From Pseudohalioglobus sediminis (GTDB taxonomy: Bacteria > Pseudomonadota > Gammaproteobacteria > Pseudomonadales > Halieaceae): a stretch of DNA of 64,000 bases. The DNA lies in NCBI RefSeq assembly GCF_008370495.1, contig NZ_VTUX01000007.1:370736-434735 (forward strand), given 5' to 3'. The notes beneath the pieces were generated by a model. The model was given only the letters and a program-made list of their open reading frames with translations, made no database searches and was not told where the DNA came from. Shown piece by piece: positions 12,974 through 22,809 of the stretch; the first letter of the stretch is position 1; the number at the start of each line of letters is the position of its first letter. A program made the position numbers and the translations under genes.

Positions 12974-13584
12974 ACCTCGTCATCCCGATAGCGATAGGTT
13001 TTCGCGGTAATACGCATTTGCAGGTTGTTAGCGTCTCCTTTCGGCGCCGATATCTTGAAATCATGAAGGGTCACGATCCGCGGCAACGCCGCCATCCCGC
13101 TGATAAATGCGCCGAGGTCGTGGTAGGAGCCCGTGGCAACAATAGCGATAGGCAGCTCCACATAGAACTCGCGGGCACGTTCCGGCAACAAGTCGATAGA
13201 GCCGATGTTCAGCCCGTTCAGAAGACCCTTATTGGTGATGTCTTCAAGCAATCCGGGCACCTCGGTGTCGCTGGGCAGCTGGCTGACCAGGGCGCCGAAG
13301 GACTCTTCCATGTCGCGCATCTGCTGTCGATAAGCCTCGAGGTTAGCGGCCTGGAAGGCTTTCTTCTCAAATTCCTTCTTCAGTTTTTCCTCGGACTTGC
13401 GTTCGCTTTCGAGGCGTACCTGTAGGTCTTCGATATGGTAGTAGTAGCCGAATGCGAGTGTCCCTACCAGGATAACGACCCAGATAAGGAGCTTGATCGG
13501 GAAGGGCCAGGAGCCAACGTTCTCGAAATCGAGATCGTTGATATCAAACTCCCTCAGGGAGCGCATGGTGTCTTCAAAAGCCAT
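12970..13584 (-). CDS. pilO: Type IV pilus alignment protein PilO
   Basis: PilO is a bitopic inner-membrane protein that pairs with PilN and contacts PilP. It has a short cytoplasmic N-terminus (about 1-27) and one membrane segment (LLIWVVILVGTLAFGYYY, about 32-49). A periplasmic coiled coil rich in E, K and R follows (about 52-95), then a ferredoxin-like C-terminal domain. The 204-aa length is typical. It starts 3 bp after pilN and overlaps pilP. Confidence 0.93.
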   Translation of the reverse strand: MAFEDTMRSLREFDINDLDFENVGSWPFPIKLLIWVVILVGTLAFGYYYHIEDLQVRLESERKSEEKLKKEFEKKAFQAANLEAYRQQMRDMEESFGALVSQLPSDTEVPGLLEDITNKGLLNGLNIGSIDLLPERAREFYVELPIAIVATGSYHDLGAFISGMAALPRIVTLHDFKISAPKGDANNLQMRITAKTYRYRDDEV

Positions 13585-13587
13585 CGA

Positions 13588-14156
13588 TCACTTGCCTCCC
13601 TGCTGTTCTTCGACTTTGGGCAACTCAACCTTCACCGTCAGGTTGAAGGTGGTGGCCTGGTCACCATACTTGGTGGCGGCCTTAACCTTGTCCAGGTTTG
13701 GAGAGGCCAGCCAATCTGACCCGTCCAGCCGTCGCATCAGGCTGGAGACACGGTTATTGGACTCGGCGATCCCGTCGATCTTGATTTTGCCCTTGCTTGA
13801 AGCAAGGCTGGTATAGAACACGCCGTCCGGGATGGTACGCACCAACTGGTCCATGATGCGCACGATAATGGGGCGGTTGCCCTGCAGTTCCTGAATCACG
13901 CGCATGCGCTCTATGAGCTGTTGCCGGCGTTTCTGCAGGTTACGAATCTCTGCGACCTTCTTGTCCAGCTCCTTGATGTTCTGGGTCAGGTAATTGTTAC
14001 GCGCCTTCTGGTGATCAATCTGTCCATTGACCACCCGGTCGCCCAACAACACCAGGCCGGCACCAAGAAACGCCACCAGGGCCAATGTCACCAGGAACTC
14101 TTTCTTGAGTTCCTGCCGACGCTCTTCTCTCCACGGTAGTAAATTGATCTGCGCCA

Positions 14157-14157
<1 letters not shown>
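13588..14157 (-). CDS. pilN: Type IV pilus assembly protein PilN
   Basis: PilN joins cytoplasmic PilM to the periplasmic PilO/PilP layer. It opens with MAQINLLPWREERRQ, which contains the short INLLPWR motif that docks into PilM. One membrane helix (about 22-44), a coiled coil (about 50-90) and a periplasmic alpha/beta domain follow. The 189-aa length fits the family. Its start overlaps the pilM stop by one base (TGATG). Confidence 0.94.
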
Positions 14158-15396
<1,239 letters not shown>

Positions 15397-17838
15397 ATGA
15401 GCTTTCTACACTTTCTTATTCGTTCGGCCATTCTTGGCCTGTTTGGCGGCATCTGGCTGGCAGCAGGTGTGTACCTTTACCTGAGCCCAAACCTCCCGGA
15501 CGTGGAAACACTCCGTGACGTCAGGCTTCAAACACCGATGCGGGTTTACACCCGAGAGGGTGACCTGATTGGGCAGTTCGGCGAACAAAAGCGCAGCCCG
15601 CTGACTTTTACAGAGATTCCGACGCAGTTCGTCAACGCACTGCTTGCCGCCGAGGACGACAGCTTCTTCAGCCACCGCGGTATCGATCTCAAAGGCCTTG
15701 CCAGGGCAGTATCAGAACTGCTGCTCACTGGCGAAAAAGGTTCCGGCGGCAGCACCCTGACCATGCAGGTTGCACGCAACTATTTCCTGTCGCTTGAAAG
15801 AACCTTCATGCGCAAGTTCAACGAGATCCTGCTGGCCATAGAGATAGAGCGCGCCCTCAGCAAGGAAGAGATTTTTGAGCTGTACTTTAATCGCGTGTTT
15901 CTTGGCCATCGTGCCTACGGCTTTGAGGCGGCATCCCGTGTTTATTACGGCAAGGGCATCGACGAGCTGACCCTGGCCCAGCATGCCATGCTCGCCGGCA
16001 TTCCCAAGGCACCATCGCGCAATAACCCGGTAAGCGGCCCCGAACGCGGCAAGGAACGCAGAAACTGGATTCTCGGCCGCATGCTCGAGCTGAGGTACAT
16101 CTCGCGCGAGGGTTACGCCGCCGCCACGGAAGCGCCCGTGACCGCAACGCTGCACGGCGCGCAGATTGCCTTTTCTGCACATTACGCCGCGGAAATGGCG
16201 CGACAAGAGATGCTGGACCGCTACGGCATGGCCGCTTATAACGACGGCTTCCACGTGTTTACCACCATCAGCAGACCGCTGCAGCAGGTGGCCCGGCAAT
16301 CGGTCATTTCAGGGTTGCAGACCTATGATAGTCGCCACGGCTACCGCGGGCCGGAACAGCGCTGGCCGCTGCCACAGGACCTGCAGCAGGAAGCGGATAA
16401 ATACTGGCTGCAAAAGCTACAGACCATTCCGGTGATTGCCGACCAGGCGCCAGCTGTCGTCACCGAGATACTGGAAGACCGCGTCGTCGTGCTGCTGGCA
16501 TCCGGCCTGCGTGACGAGCTGCTCTGGGAAAACGGCATAGCCGACGCCAGGCCCTATATCACCGAAAACCGGCGCGCGCGCCCGCCCGAGACTCCGGCAG
16601 ACCTGTTCCAGCAAGGCGACCTGATCCGGCTGGTGCGGACGGAAGAGGACAGCTGGCACCTGGCGCAGGTACCTGCAGTCCAGGCCGCCCTGGTCTCCCT
16701 GCGACCCGACGATGGCGCCATCATCAGCATCGTGGGCGGCATGGGCTTCGAGCTCAGCAAATTCAATCGCGCTATCCAGGCCCAGCGCCAGCCAGGGTCC
16801 AACTTCAAGCCTTTCCTCTATGCCGCGGCACTGGAGGAGGGCTTCACCGCAGCCTCGATCATCAACGACGCGCCGGTGGTGATGGCCGATAGCTCACTGG
16901 AAGACATCTGGCGACCTGAAAACGATGGCGGCGTGTTTTACGGGCCGACAAGACTACGCTGGGCGCTGACGAAGTCGCGCAACCTCGTTTCCATTCGCCT
17001 GCTCCAGCAGCTGGGAGTACGCAAGTTCCTTGCAGCAATTGAACGCTACGGTTTCGACACCTCCGATATTTCACCCGACCTCTCGCTGGCGCTGGGCACG
17101 AATTCAATGACACCGCTGGAGGTCGCCACCGGGTACGCCATGATCGCCAACGGTGGTTACAAAGTGGAGCCTTACCTGATCGAGCGGATCGAGAATGTGG
17201 CCGGGGAGGTGATCTACCAGGCGATGCCGGACACCGTATGCCGCGATTGCGATACGCAGCAGCAGGAACCCACTGAAGCGGAAGAGCTGAGCATGGAAGA
17301 AATCCTGGCCAGGCAGGAGACTGAGGCGGAAACACTCCCTGCCGCGCCAAGGGTCATGGAAGAACGCGTCAATTTTATACTCAACAGCATCCTTGGAGAT
17401 GTGATCACTCGCGGCACCGGGCGCCGCGCACTGGTCCTGGAGCGGTCCGACATCGGCGGCAAGACAGGTACCACCAACGGGCCTATGGACGCTTGGTTCT
17501 CGGGTTACAACCAAGACGTTGTCACCACGACCTGGGTAGGCTTTGACAACTATACGCCCCTGGGACGGCGCGAGTTCGGCGGCACCGCGGCGCTGCCCAT
17601 ATGGATCGACTACATGCGCGAGGCGCTGGCCGACAGCGAAGACCGGAAACGCCCGATACCACCGGGGCTGGTAAACGTACGTATCGATCCGGAAACGGGT
17701 GCCCTGGCCGGGTCACGCCAGCGCGACGCCATTTTCGAGTACTTCCGGCAGGAATACGTACCCAGGGAAAACCCGCAGGGCGAGCCCGGCCAGGGCGGCC
17801 AACAGGGCACCGAGGATCTGCTAAAGGATATCTTCTGA
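15397..17838 (+). CDS. ponA: Penicillin-binding protein 1A (bifunctional)
   Basis: Class A PBP that polymerises lipid II and cross-links peptidoglycan in the periplasm, anchored by one N-terminal helix (about 8-30). The GT51 glycosyltransferase domain shows EDDSFFSHRG with catalytic Glu86, and GGSTLTMQ near 117-124. An OB-like insert typical of PBP1a follows. The transpeptidase has SxxK Ser468 in GSNFK, SRN in TKSRNLVS and KTGT at about Lys689. The 813-aa length is normal. Divergence from pilM is the same arrangement as in Pseudomonas. Confidence 0.96.
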   Translation: MSFLHFLIRSAILGLFGGIWLAAGVYLYLSPNLPDVETLRDVRLQTPMRVYTREGDLIGQFGEQKRSPLTFTEIPTQFVNALLAAEDDSFFSHRGIDLKGLARAVSELLLTGEKGSGGSTLTMQVARNYFLSLERTFMRKFNEILLAIEIERALSKEEIFELYFNRVFLGHRAYGFEAASRVYYGKGIDELTLAQHAMLAGIPKAPSRNNPVSGPERGKERRNWILGRMLELRYISREGYAAATEAPVTATLHGAQIAFSAHYAAEMARQEMLDRYGMAAYNDGFHVFTTISRPLQQVARQSVISGLQTYDSRHGYRGPEQRWPLPQDLQQEADKYWLQKLQTIPVIADQAPAVVTEILEDRVVVLLASGLRDELLWENGIADARPYITENRRARPPETPADLFQQGDLIRLVRTEEDSWHLAQVPAVQAALVSLRPDDGAIISIVGGMGFELSKFNRAIQAQRQPGSNFKPFLYAAALEEGFTAASIINDAPVVMADSSLEDIWRPENDGGVFYGPTRLRWALTKSRNLVSIRLLQQLGVRKFLAAIERYGFDTSDISPDLSLALGTNSMTPLEVATGYAMIANGGYKVEPYLIERIENVAGEVIYQAMPDTVCRDCDTQQQEPTEAEELSMEEILARQETEAETLPAAPRVMEERVNFILNSILGDVITRGTGRRALVLERSDIGGKTGTTNGPMDAWFSGYNQDVVTTTWVGFDNYTPLGRREFGGTAALPIWIDYMREALADSEDRKRPIPPGLVNVRIDPETGALAGSRQRDAIFEYFRQEYVPRENPQGEPGQGGQQGTEDLLKDIF

Positions 17839-17844
17839 CGCCTG

Positions 17845-17865
17845 CCCGGGCAGGGCGTGCCCGGG
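17845..17865. terminator. Hairpin between convergent ponA and malic enzyme genes
   Basis: An 8-bp perfect stem (CCCGGGCA / TGCCCGGG, loop GGGCG) lies 6 bp after the ponA stop and 1 bp before the malic enzyme stop on the other strand. There is no T-run. A bidirectional terminator role is inferred from the convergent context. Confidence 0.4.
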
Positions 17866-17866
17866 A

Positions 17867-19117
17867 TCAGACCACGGGAGCGTAATCTTCTGGCAGCGCT
17901 ATGCCTGCTACACCGCTGGCGATCGCCGCCCGCGCAACCGCAGGGGCCAGGCGCGTGAGCAATCTGCTGTCCATCGGTTTGGGAATGATATAGTCAGGAC
18001 CGAACTCCAGGGACGAAAGGCCGCATACATCCAGCACTTCAGCCGTGACCGGCTCCTTGGCCAGGTCGCACAGGGCGCGCACGGCGGCCACTTTCATCGC
18101 CTCGTTGATACAGCTGGCACGCACGTCCAGCGCCCCGCGGAAGATGAACGGGAAACCGAGCACGTTATTGACCTGGTTGGGGTAGTCCGACCGGCCGGTG
18201 GCGATAATGAGGTCGTCGCGAGTCGCCAGCGCCAGTTCGGGCTTGATCTCCGGGTCCGGGTTGGAGCAGGCGAAAACCACGGGCTTCTCGGCCATCGAAT
18301 TAAGCATGTCGGTGCTCAGCAGGTTGGCCCCTGACAGCCCGATAAAGACATCCGCGCCGGCAATGGCATCGGACAGGCTGCGCTTGTCCGTATGATTGGC
18401 GAATTCCTGTTTGTAGGCGTTGACACCTTCACGGCCATTGTAGATGACACCGCGGCGATCCAGCATGTAGATGTTTTCCCGTCGCGCCCCCATGCTTACC
18501 AGCAGGCGCATACAGGCAATGGCGGCAGCGCCAGCCCCCAGGCAGGTGATCACCGCCTCTTGCAGGCGCTTGCCCTGGATCTCGAGGGCGTTGAGCAGTC
18601 CCGCCGCAGTCACTATCGCGGTACCGTGCTGGTCGTCGTGGAAAATTGGAATATCACACAGTTCGACCAGGGCGGACTCGATTTCAAAGCATTCAGGTGC
18701 CTTGATGTCTTCAAGATTGATACCGCCGAAGGTACCGGCAATGCGCTGCACGGTCTCTATGAATTCCTGCGCGTCCTCGGTAGCGACTTCGATATCAATG
18801 GAATTAATGCCGGCAAAGCGCTTGAACAACAGGGCCTTGCCCTCCATCACCGGCTTGCTGGCGAGGGGACCAAGATTGCCCAGGCCCAGTACCGCAGTGC
18901 CGTTGCTAATCACGGCAACCAGGTTGCCTTTGCCGGTGTAGAGATAGGCCGCATCTTTCTCGGCGGCAATAGCCCGGCAGGGCTCGGCCACGCCGGGGCT
19001 GTAGGCAAGTGCGAGATCCTGCGGAGTCTCAGCGGACGTGGTCAGTTCCACACTGATCTTACCGGGCACGGGCTCGGCGTGATATGCGAGTGCATCCTGC
19101 GTAAGATCGTTAGACAT
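17867..19117 (-). CDS. NAD(P)-dependent malic enzyme (short form)
   Basis: Oxidative decarboxylation of malate to pyruvate, yielding NAD(P)H. The 416-aa chain has only the malic and NAD-binding domains. It lacks the C-terminal phosphotransacetylase-like domain of MaeB-type enzymes of about 760 aa. Seen motifs are LAYSPGVAEPC near 36, the catalytic Lys region near 90, the metal-binding DIPIFHDDQHGTA near 150, the GAGAAA dinucleotide loop near 185 and ACSNPDPEI near 280. The coenzyme preference cannot be read safely from the sequence. In Pseudomonas a malic enzyme sits at the same place next to ponA. Confidence 0.88.
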   Translation of the reverse strand: MSNDLTQDALAYHAEPVPGKISVELTTSAETPQDLALAYSPGVAEPCRAIAAEKDAAYLYTGKGNLVAVISNGTAVLGLGNLGPLASKPVMEGKALLFKRFAGINSIDIEVATEDAQEFIETVQRIAGTFGGINLEDIKAPECFEIESALVELCDIPIFHDDQHGTAIVTAAGLLNALEIQGKRLQEAVITCLGAGAAAIACMRLLVSMGARRENIYMLDRRGVIYNGREGVNAYKQEFANHTDKRSLSDAIAGADVFIGLSGANLLSTDMLNSMAEKPVVFACSNPDPEIKPELALATRDDLIIATGRSDYPNQVNNVLGFPFIFRGALDVRASCINEAMKVAAVRALCDLAKEPVTAEVLDVCGLSSLEFGPDYIIPKPMDSRLLTRLAPAVARAAIASGVAGIALPEDYAPVV

Positions 19118-19184
19118 GGTTTAGCCCCGATAAAAAAAGGTTCCAGAGCATATAGAAAAGCCCCGGGCGTAACAAGGTAACTAA

Positions 19185-20018
19185 TTAACCGGCTTCGTCG
19201 CCGGCCTGCAACATGGCCGGATGCCCGAGATTCATCATCCACCAACCCCCTCGCATGGGGATCAACCAACCGCGGACTTCCACCTCGCGGCCATCCAGTG
19301 CTCGCAACTCATCGCGTGAAAACTGCGAACGTACCGGGCCATCGATTTGCACACCCAATTTGCCCCCGAGCTGCACCCACCAGCCATTCTGCTTGAACGA
19401 CACTCGCGTGACGCGATCGCGCACGCGCAAGAAGCCGCCCTCGTCGGCGCGCAATTCACTGACCCGGCGCGCAGTAAAGCGCGGTTCGCCCCATACCCCG
19501 ATTCTGCTGGCGCGTGACGCGGCTTCCAAACCCTGCAGGCAGCCTGCATAGCGATCGTTGGGGGCGACGGCGATGTGGAATCCCAGGCCGCTGGCGATCA
19601 GGTGTCCAGACAGGCTGGCACCACTCTCGTCGAATGCGTAGGCGAGACGTCGACCGTGCCGGTCACGCGCCTCCTCGCCATCCTGCAGCCAGACCCTGCC
19701 CGACGGCAGCATGTCCGCCAGGGCCTGTTGCGCCGATCGCGCCAGGGGTTCGTCGGCCTTGCCGTCGCGGGCCATCTCCGGCGTGTTGATGCCGATCAGG
19801 CGCACGCTGTCCCCACCGACGAGACGCAGGGTGTCGCCATCGATCACGCGCTCGACCCGCCGCTGCTCCAGTTCAGTGGTATCAGCCAGACAGGACTGGC
19901 CCGCGCCTGGCGATAAGATGGGCTCTCCGGGCGAGCAGGACGCTGCCCCCAGGCACAAAAAAAGCGCCAGCCCTCTCGGGCACAGGCGCTTTGATGTCAC
20001 TGCGGCGAAGCGCAGCAC
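19185..20018 (-). CDS. Thermonuclease-family (SNase) lipoprotein
   Basis: A secreted or lipid-anchored staphylococcal-nuclease-like protein that probably cleaves nucleic acids in the cell envelope. The N-terminus has a basic stretch, a hydrophobic core and lipobox GAASC (Cys about residue 28). The SNase domain (about 55-175) shows VIDGDTLRL, RLIGINTPE with the catalytic Arg and Glu, and DRHGRRLAYAF with the second Arg. The C-terminal half (about 180-277) is an extra beta-rich domain of unknown role. The start is GTG at 20018 (or GTG at 20000). Remarkably, the signal-peptide codons overlap the rpmE terminator hairpin at 19957-19992. Confidence 0.82.
   Translation of the reverse strand: MLRFAAVTSKRLCPRGLALFLCLGAASCSPGEPILSPGAGQSCLADTTELEQRRVERVIDGDTLRLVGGDSVRLIGINTPEMARDGKADEPLARSAQQALADMLPSGRVWLQDGEEARDRHGRRLAYAFDESGASLSGHLIASGLGFHIAVAPNDRYAGCLQGLEAASRASRIGVWGEPRFTARRVSELRADEGGFLRVRDRVTRVSFKQNGWWVQLGGKLGVQIDGPVRSQFSRDELRALDGREVEVRGWLIPMRGGWWMMNLGHPAMLQAGDEAG
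19957..19992 (-). terminator. Rho-independent terminator of rpmE
   Basis: Read on the minus strand: AAAGCGCC, then an inner GCCC-GAGA-GGGC hairpin, then GGCGCTTTTTTT. This is a classic two-part stem with a run of seven T. It lies 35 bp after the rpmE stop, but inside the first codons of the SNase gene, where it encodes the signal peptide. Confidence 0.85.
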
Positions 20019-20026
20019 GCTGGTTC

Positions 20027-20242
20027 TCAGCGCTTGGTGCCGCGGCTACCGAAACGCTTCTTGAAGCGGTCTACACGGCCGCCAGAATCAACGATCTTCT
20101 GCTTACCAGTGAAAAAAGGATGACACTGTGAACAGACGTCAATGTGGAGGTCCTGGCACAACGTGGACCGGGTCTCGATCTTGTTGCCGCAGCTGCAGGT
20201 TGCAGTGACCGCCTCGTACTTGGGATGAATTTCTGCTTGCAT
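20027..20242 (-). CDS. rpmE: Ribosomal protein L31 (zinc-binding form)
   Basis: L31 of the large ribosomal subunit, at the central protuberance bridging to the 30S. The 71-aa protein starts at ATG 20242 ([10 protein letters not shown]), with an AAGGAGC site upstream. Longer readings to 20290 are unlikely. It is the C+ form, with zinc ligands CSC at 16-18 and CSQC at 37-40, and so also a zinc store. It has its own promoter and terminator and is divergent from priA. Confidence 0.96.
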   Translation of the reverse strand: MQAEIHPKYEAVTATCSCGNKIETRSTLCQDLHIDVCSQCHPFFTGKQKIVDSGGRVDRFKKRFGSRGTKR

Positions 20243-20381
20243 GGTTTTGCTCCTTACATTGATGCCGCCACCCGATCCCTTGCCGGGCACCGCATCTCGT
20301 TACTGGAGTTGGTCGCCACCGCGCTTTTGCCCTTGCTTGCAAACGCACGGCGAACATGGTCCAGAGAAAAAATAGGCGCGC

Positions 20382-20409
20382 ATCTTACCAGACACAGCGG
20401 GATTGGCAA
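20382..20409 (-). promoter_or_regulatory. Candidate promoter of rpmE
   Basis: Minus-strand TTGCCA (20409-20404) and TAAGAT (20387-20382) with a 16-bp spacer. A TGG just before the -10 gives an extended -10 element. Predicted start is near 20375, with a leader of about 130 nt before the rpmE ATG. No Zur box was recognised. Confidence 0.5.
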
Positions 20410-20520
20410 GCACCCGCTAAAATAGTGATGACACGGGCCTTCGGGGCATTTGAGGTGAGCGCAGCCGGGTAATGATTGCTAAACTTTGTCCTTTCCACAA
20501 AGTTGAGCCCCCACGGCACC

Positions 20521-22710
20521 ATGTCCGTCCTGAAACTGGCCGTCCCGACACCATTGCATACACTCTTCGATTACCTGCCACCGGCAGGAAGCGCCGAGGA
20601 AGCGCTGCAGCCCGGGGTGCGGGTGCAGGTGCCCTTTGGCAGGCGTAAACTCACCGCTTACCTGGTATCACACAGCGCCACCAGCGACCTCGAACCCGCG
20701 GCGTTGAAAGCGGCAGACACATTGCTGGACCCACAGCCGCTGATTTCCCCGGGGATCGTGGCCTTGTGCAACTGGGCGTCGGAGTACTACCAGCACCCAC
20801 CGGGAGAAGTCTTCCAGGCCGCCTTCCCCAGGCTGCTGCGTGATGGCAAGGCGCATCGTTGCAACACCGTCGCGGGCTGGGAACTGACCACGCGAGGCAA
20901 GGGCCTGCCCGAAGGCGCGCTCGCGCGATCACCGAAACAGGCGCAAGCCCTGGCAATGCTGCAGCGTGAGGATCAGGTCAGCGGGGCGCAACTGCGCCGG
21001 GCAGGGCTCGGCAGCGCCATTCTCAAGGCCCTGGAAACAAAAGGGCTGGCCCAGCGCTGTGAAATCCAGCCGGGAATCGCCTCTCCGGTCGCGCGCGAGC
21101 CACTGCGACCAGGGCCCGAGCAGCGCGCAGTGCTCTCGGCTATCGCCGCTGCCGGTGACGGCTTTAACTGCCACCTGCTGGAGGGGGTCACCGGCAGCGG
21201 CAAAACAGAAATCTATTTGCAGTGCATTGCAGAATGCCTTGCCAGCGGACGCCAGGCATTGGTGCTGATTCCGGAGATCGGGCTCACACCGCAGACCGTC
21301 GCGCGCTTCAGCCAGCGCTTCAACGCTGAAATCACCACGCTGCACTCAGGCCTGGGCGACGCGGAACGCTACCGCGCCTGGGAGGCGGCACGCAGTGGCA
21401 GCGCACACATTGTTATCGGCACCCGCTCTGCGGTTTTCACCTCGCTGGCGCGTCCCGGGTTAATCGTGGTCGACGAGGAGCACGACCAGTCCTTCAAGCA
21501 GCAGGACGGCTTTCGCTATTCAGCCCGGGATGTAGCGGTAAAACGCGCCCAGATCGAGAACTGCCCGATCATACTGGGCAGTGCAACGCCGTCGCTCGAG
21601 AGCCTGCACAATGCCCTGCAGGGCCGCTATATCCATCACCGCATGCAGCAGCGCGCCGGCAACAGCCAAATGCCCGCGCTGGAAGCGGTGGATATAAGAA
21701 AAGCGCCCCTGCAGGCAGGCCTGTCGCCCACGTTGCTTGAGGCGATGCAGCATTGTCTCGAGTCCGGGCAACAGGTATTGCTGTTCCTGAATCGACGCGG
21801 CTATGCACCCACCCTCCAGTGCCACGACTGCGGCTGGATCGCGGAGTGCGATCATTGCGACGCCAGGCTGACCCTGCACCGCCGCCAGCGACAGCTGCGC
21901 TGCCATCATTGCGGTGTGTCGCAGCCACTGCGCCAGCGCTGCCCCAGTTGCCACAGTGAGCAGTTGCTTGCCACCGGCCTGGGTACCGAACAAACAGAGG
22001 AGTGGCTGCGGCGACACTTCAGCAGGTGGCCAATGTACCGGGTGGACAGTGACTCCATGCGCGGCCGGGAATCAATGCAGGCCCTGGTCGAGCAGATACA
22101 CGGCGGCGATCCGTGTATTTTGCTGGGCACACAAATGCTGACCAAGGGGCATCATTTCCCTGCCGTCGCCCTGGTCGGGATCATTGATATGGACAGCATG
22201 CTGTTCAGCACGGATTTTCGCGGTGAAGAGCGAGCCGCACAGTTGTTGACACAGGTAGCGGGACGCGCGGGGCGCGACGAAGTGCCGGGAAGGGTGTTGT
22301 TGCAAACGCATCACCCGGACAATCCAACCATCACCGCCATGCTGACACAGGATTATCACCACCAGGCAATGGCCATGCTGGCGAGGCGGCGCGAGGCGAC
22401 CATGCCGCCTCTCGGCTACCTGCTTATCGCCCGCAGCGATTGCACCGATGCCGCGGCCGGCGAGCAATTCCTGAATCGGCTGCGCGAGATGGCACAGCCG
22501 CACCTGCCAGCTGGCGTCAACGTAATCGGCCCGCTGCCGGCGCCAATGCAGCGTCGGGCAGGGCGCTTTCGCAGCCAGTTGCTGGTTCACACCTGCGACC
22601 GCCGGCTGTCGCAGCTGGCGGCGCGCAGGCTGGTACAGGAGGCGCAGAAACTCCGCGCAGGTGGCAACCTGTCCTGGTCCCTGGACGTGGATCCCCAGGA
22701 TGTGTTCTGA
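20521..22710 (+). CDS. priA: Primosomal protein N' (replication restart helicase)
   Basis: PriA recognises stalled forks and D-loops and reloads the replisome. The 729-aa protein has an N-terminal 3'-DNA-binding domain (LAVPTPLHTLFDYLPP). The SF2 helicase core has Walker A EGVTGSGKTEIY near residue 222 and DEEH (VVDEEHDQSFKQ) near 318. A zinc module carries eight cysteines in four pairs (CHDCGW, CDHCD, CHHCG, CPSCH) around 435-480, and helicase motif VAGRAGR follows near 580. Met at 20521 starts the conserved MSVLKLAVP; an upstream in-frame TTG at 20476 is not supported. Confidence 0.95.
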   Translation: MSVLKLAVPTPLHTLFDYLPPAGSAEEALQPGVRVQVPFGRRKLTAYLVSHSATSDLEPAALKAADTLLDPQPLISPGIVALCNWASEYYQHPPGEVFQAAFPRLLRDGKAHRCNTVAGWELTTRGKGLPEGALARSPKQAQALAMLQREDQVSGAQLRRAGLGSAILKALETKGLAQRCEIQPGIASPVAREPLRPGPEQRAVLSAIAAAGDGFNCHLLEGVTGSGKTEIYLQCIAECLASGRQALVLIPEIGLTPQTVARFSQRFNAEITTLHSGLGDAERYRAWEAARSGSAHIVIGTRSAVFTSLARPGLIVVDEEHDQSFKQQDGFRYSARDVAVKRAQIENCPIILGSATPSLESLHNALQGRYIHHRMQQRAGNSQMPALEAVDIRKAPLQAGLSPTLLEAMQHCLESGQQVLLFLNRRGYAPTLQCHDCGWIAECDHCDARLTLHRRQRQLRCHHCGVSQPLRQRCPSCHSEQLLATGLGTEQTEEWLRRHFSRWPMYRVDSDSMRGRESMQALVEQIHGGDPCILLGTQMLTKGHHFPAVALVGIIDMDSMLFSTDFRGEERAAQLLTQVAGRAGRDEVPGRVLLQTHHPDNPTITAMLTQDYHHQAMAMLARRREATMPPLGYLLIARSDCTDAAAGEQFLNRLREMAQPHLPAGVNVIGPLPAPMQRRAGRFRSQLLVHTCDRRLSQLAARRLVQEAQKLRAGGNLSWSLDVDPQDVF

Positions 22711-22809
22711 ACTGGCCAATACGGTGAGTTCCAGCGATAATACCGCGCTTGCGACCCCGCCATACCCGGTGGGGCCAGGCACTCTACAGCAACAGGTAAC
22801 TCTCCCCGA

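Noticed and set aside
20243..20290. N-terminal extension of rpmE
   Set aside because: L31 begins at the Met followed by QAEIHP; upstream codons lie before the ribosome site.
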